Below, piece after piece: positions 14,286-15,865 of a DNA stretch of 15,865 bases. Numbering within the stretch: the stretch's first letter is position 1; each line of letters begins with the position of its first letter. Source of the DNA: Angelakisella sp. (lineage in GTDB: Bacteria > Bacillota > Clostridia > Oscillospirales > Ruminococcaceae); contig JAAWGY010000026.1 of NCBI GenBank assembly GCA_022795575.1, positions 1-15,865 on the forward strand. Reading direction: 5' to 3'. The notes under the pieces are model-generated. The model had not been told where the DNA came from. It saw nothing but the letters and a program-made list of their open reading frames with translations, and searched no databases. The translations under genes were made by a program, and so were the position numbers.

Positions 14286-14356
14286 CTCCGGGCCCGCCGG
14301 GAAAGAGCCGGCAAGCGCCCCCGCCGGAATTCTGAAAACAGGAAAAGGAGTTTGCT

Positions 14357-15709
14357 ATGACACCAGAAGAGATCAGAAGGCTTCCCTTTGCGTCCCTCAT
14401 CGATATGGGGGAATTCGATTGCTGCTGCGGAAAGCGCCACGGCAGCGGTATCCGCCATGTGGTCATCCAGAGCGGCGCGGTCCAAAAGCTCCCGGAGCTG
14501 CTGGCGGAGCTGGGGAGCAAAAAGCCCTTCCTCCTCTCCGGCAAGGCCACCTTTGCCGCCGCCGGGGACCGCGTGACCGGGGCGCTGGAGGGGGCCGGCG
14601 TCCCCTATGGGCAGTACGTCTTCCCCCAGTCGCCGGTGGTTCCCGCCGAACAGGCCGTGGGGGCCGCGGTGATGCACTTTGACGACAGCTGCGACGCCGT
14701 CATCGGCATCGGCTCCGGCGTCATCAACGATATCGGCAAGCTGCTGGCCAAGGTCTCCGGCAGGCCCTACCTTATTGTCGGCACCGCCCCGTCAATGGAC
14801 GGCTATGCCTCCGCCACCTCCTCCATGGAGTGCGACGGGCTGAAGGTATCGCTGGACAGCACCTTTGCCTGGGCCATCATCGGCGACCTGGATATCCTCT
14901 GCCAGGCCCCCCTCCATATGCTCCAGGCAGGGGTGGGGGATATGCTGGCCAAGTACATCAGCCTGGTGGAATGGCGCATCGCCCGGCTGCTGGTGGGGGA
15001 GTACTACTGCCCCACCGTCTCCGCCCTGGTGGAAAGCGGCCTGGAGAAGGTGGTGGGAGCCGCCCCGGGGCTGGTGCGCAGGGAGCCGGAGGCGGTAAAA
15101 TCGGTGATGGAGGGGCTGGTGATCGCCGGTATCGCCATGAAGTACGCCGGGCTTTCCCGGCCGGCCTCCGGGATGGAGCACTACTTCTCCCACATCTGGG
15201 ATATGCGCGCCCTGGCCTTTGAGGAGGCCCGGGCGGATCTCCACGGGATCCAGTGCGGCATCGCCACCCTGCTATCGCTAAAGGTGTACCAATACATCCG
15301 CTCCCTGGAGCCGGACCGGGAGGCCGCGCTGAAGGCCGTCGCCGGATTTTCGGCAGAGGACTGGAACCAGAGTCTCCGCGACTTTATCGGCCCCGGGGCG
15401 GAGGCCATGATCCAGGGGGAAAAGCGGGAGGGCAAGTACGACAGGGAAAAGCACGCCCTGCGCCTGGAGAAAATCCTGGAAAAATGGGGGGAGATCTGCG
15501 CCATCATCGACACCCTGCCCTCCTATGAGCAGGCCGCGGGCATTCTGTCCGCCATCGGCGCGCCGGTGGAGGCAAAAGACCTTGGCTACACCGCCCAGCA
15601 GCTCCGCACCACCTTTACCATGACCAAGGACATCCGCGATAAGTACATCGCCAGCCGTCTGCTGTGGGACCTGGGGAGGCTGGAGGACGCAGCCGCTGTT
15701 ATCCCGTAA
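14357..15709 (+). CDS. Glycerol-1-phosphate dehydrogenase (AraM/EgsA) family
   Basis: This 450-residue protein belongs to the iron-containing alcohol-dehydrogenase superfamily and resembles bacterial sn-glycerol-1-phosphate dehydrogenases (AraM), which interconvert dihydroxyacetone phosphate and glycerol-1-phosphate with NAD(P)H. The dinucleotide motif GIGSGVINDIGK is at 117-128, GTAPSMDGYAS at 142-152, and likely metal ligands are Asp195, His275 and His296 (in QAGVGD, GMEHYFSH and LHGIQCG). An N-terminal CCCGKRHG resembles the Cys-rich start common in Firmicute homologues. AAAGGAG about 7 nt upstream supports the ATG at 14357. It lies 71 nt after the second oxidoreductase and is the last gene of the operon. 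In this setting it may reduce or oxidise another phosphorylated polyol, since family members in sugar operons are not all tested. Confidence 0.87.
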   Translation: MTPEEIRRLPFASLIDMGEFDCCCGKRHGSGIRHVVIQSGAVQKLPELLAELGSKKPFLLSGKATFAAAGDRVTGALEGAGVPYGQYVFPQSPVVPAEQAVGAAVMHFDDSCDAVIGIGSGVINDIGKLLAKVSGRPYLIVGTAPSMDGYASATSSMECDGLKVSLDSTFAWAIIGDLDILCQAPLHMLQAGVGDMLAKYISLVEWRIARLLVGEYYCPTVSALVESGLEKVVGAAPGLVRREPEAVKSVMEGLVIAGIAMKYAGLSRPASGMEHYFSHIWDMRALAFEEARADLHGIQCGIATLLSLKVYQYIRSLEPDREAALKAVAGFSAEDWNQSLRDFIGPGAEAMIQGEKREGKYDREKHALRLEKILEKWGEICAIIDTLPSYEQAAGILSAIGAPVEAKDLGYTAQQLRTTFTMTKDIRDKYIASRLLWDLGRLEDAAAVIP

Positions 15710-15800
15710 GAGCCTATTCAGGATCTCACCGCCTGCCCCGGCAAAAGAAGCCGTGGTGGAGGCTGCTGCCAATCTGCGCACAGCGTCCGCCGGTACGGTA
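15710..15800. other. Intergenic region after the operon
   Basis: No gene with a recognisable product is seen. The stretch begins GAGCCTATTCAGGATC immediately after the last stop codon and resembles the complement of the region around 84-102. It may be the end of a short mobile or MITE-like element. No terminator with a T tract is visible directly after the last gene. Confidence 0.35.
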
Positions 15801-15810
15801 TCTAAAAGTT

Positions 15811-15865
15811 TCGGTCAAGCCTTTTCAAAGGCTTGCAGGTCCAGGGCAGAGCCCTGGTCGCTCCC
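15811..15865. repeat. Double-hairpin intergenic repeat, cut by the window edge
   Basis: Two perfect inverted repeats stand side by side: AAGCCTTT/AAAGGCTT (15817-15834, 2-nt loop) and CCAGGGC/GCCCTGG (15841-15857, loop AGA), followed by TCGCTCCC. The arrangement and wording match a type of intergenic repeat I associate with Oscillospiraceae-like gut Clostridia genomes (recollection, not a search). It may serve as a transcript end for the operon. Confidence 0.55.

Noticed and set aside
14286..14356. Terminator between the second FAD oxidoreductase and the dehydrogenase
   Set aside because: Only a 5-bp CCGGC/GCCGG pair with a 10-nt loop (14308-14327) and no T tract; read-through into the dehydrogenase is more likely.
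1..15865. CRISPR arrays, tRNA or rRNA genes, transposase genes
   Set aside because: No regularly spaced direct repeats, no cloverleaf-like sequence and no transposase motifs were seen on either strand.

Overview
The window reads as one catabolic locus from a high-GC anaerobic Firmicute, most likely an Oscillospirales/Clostridium cluster IV type gut bacterium. This rests on GC-rich coding sequence with purine-rich Shine-Dalgarno sites, a sigma-A type promoter, a radical-SAM anaerobic sulfatase maturase, a Firmicutes-type lipoprotein sugar-binding protein and a DUF624-like membrane protein. The genus is an inference and cannot be fixed from this sequence alone.

Layout. The locus is divergent around a control region at about 3644-4011. 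Leftward (minus strand) run a GntR/UTRA regulator (2909-3643), an SGNH/GDSL esterase (2176-2859, TTG start), an alpha/beta-hydrolase acetylesterase (1361-2179, overlapping the previous gene by 4 bp), a strong hairpin terminator (1312-1357) and an anaerobic sulfatase-maturating enzyme, anSME (165-1283). Rightward (plus strand) run a long FAD-dependent oxidoreductase (4012-5922), a sugar-binding lipoprotein (5949-7349), a long GC hairpin (7397-7427), two CUT1-type permeases (7454-8353, 8365-9264), a Cys-type sulfatase (9275-10753), an unusual BspA-type LRR plus metallo-beta-lactamase-fold fusion (10750-12180), a DUF624-like membrane protein (12229-13002), a second shorter FAD-dependent oxidoreductase (12999-14285) and a glycerol-1-phosphate dehydrogenase (AraM/EgsA) family enzyme (14357-15709). 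Both window edges hold intergenic, repeat-like sequence.

How the genes fit together. The lipoprotein and two permeases would import a small sugar-like substrate, using an ATPase encoded elsewhere. The sulfatase has the CTPSR formylglycine signature, which the anSME would activate. Sulfatase and both esterases lack visible export signals, so desulfation and deacylation probably occur in the cytoplasm on an imported oligosaccharide or glycoside. No recognisable glycoside hydrolase, sugar kinase or isomerase is present. Instead there are two related FAD oxidoreductases and an NAD(P)-dependent iron-alcohol-dehydrogenase-like enzyme, so redox chemistry on the sugar or aglycone is a reasonable but unproven hypothesis. 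The GntR regulator probably controls both directions through palindromic ATTTGT-type sites in the central region.

Most noteworthy items: the oxidoreductase-rich, hydrolase-poor sulfated-substrate locus as a whole; the LRR-MBL fusion translationally coupled to the sulfatase; and the palindromes in the divergent control region, which contains a perfect TTGACA-17-TATAAT promoter.
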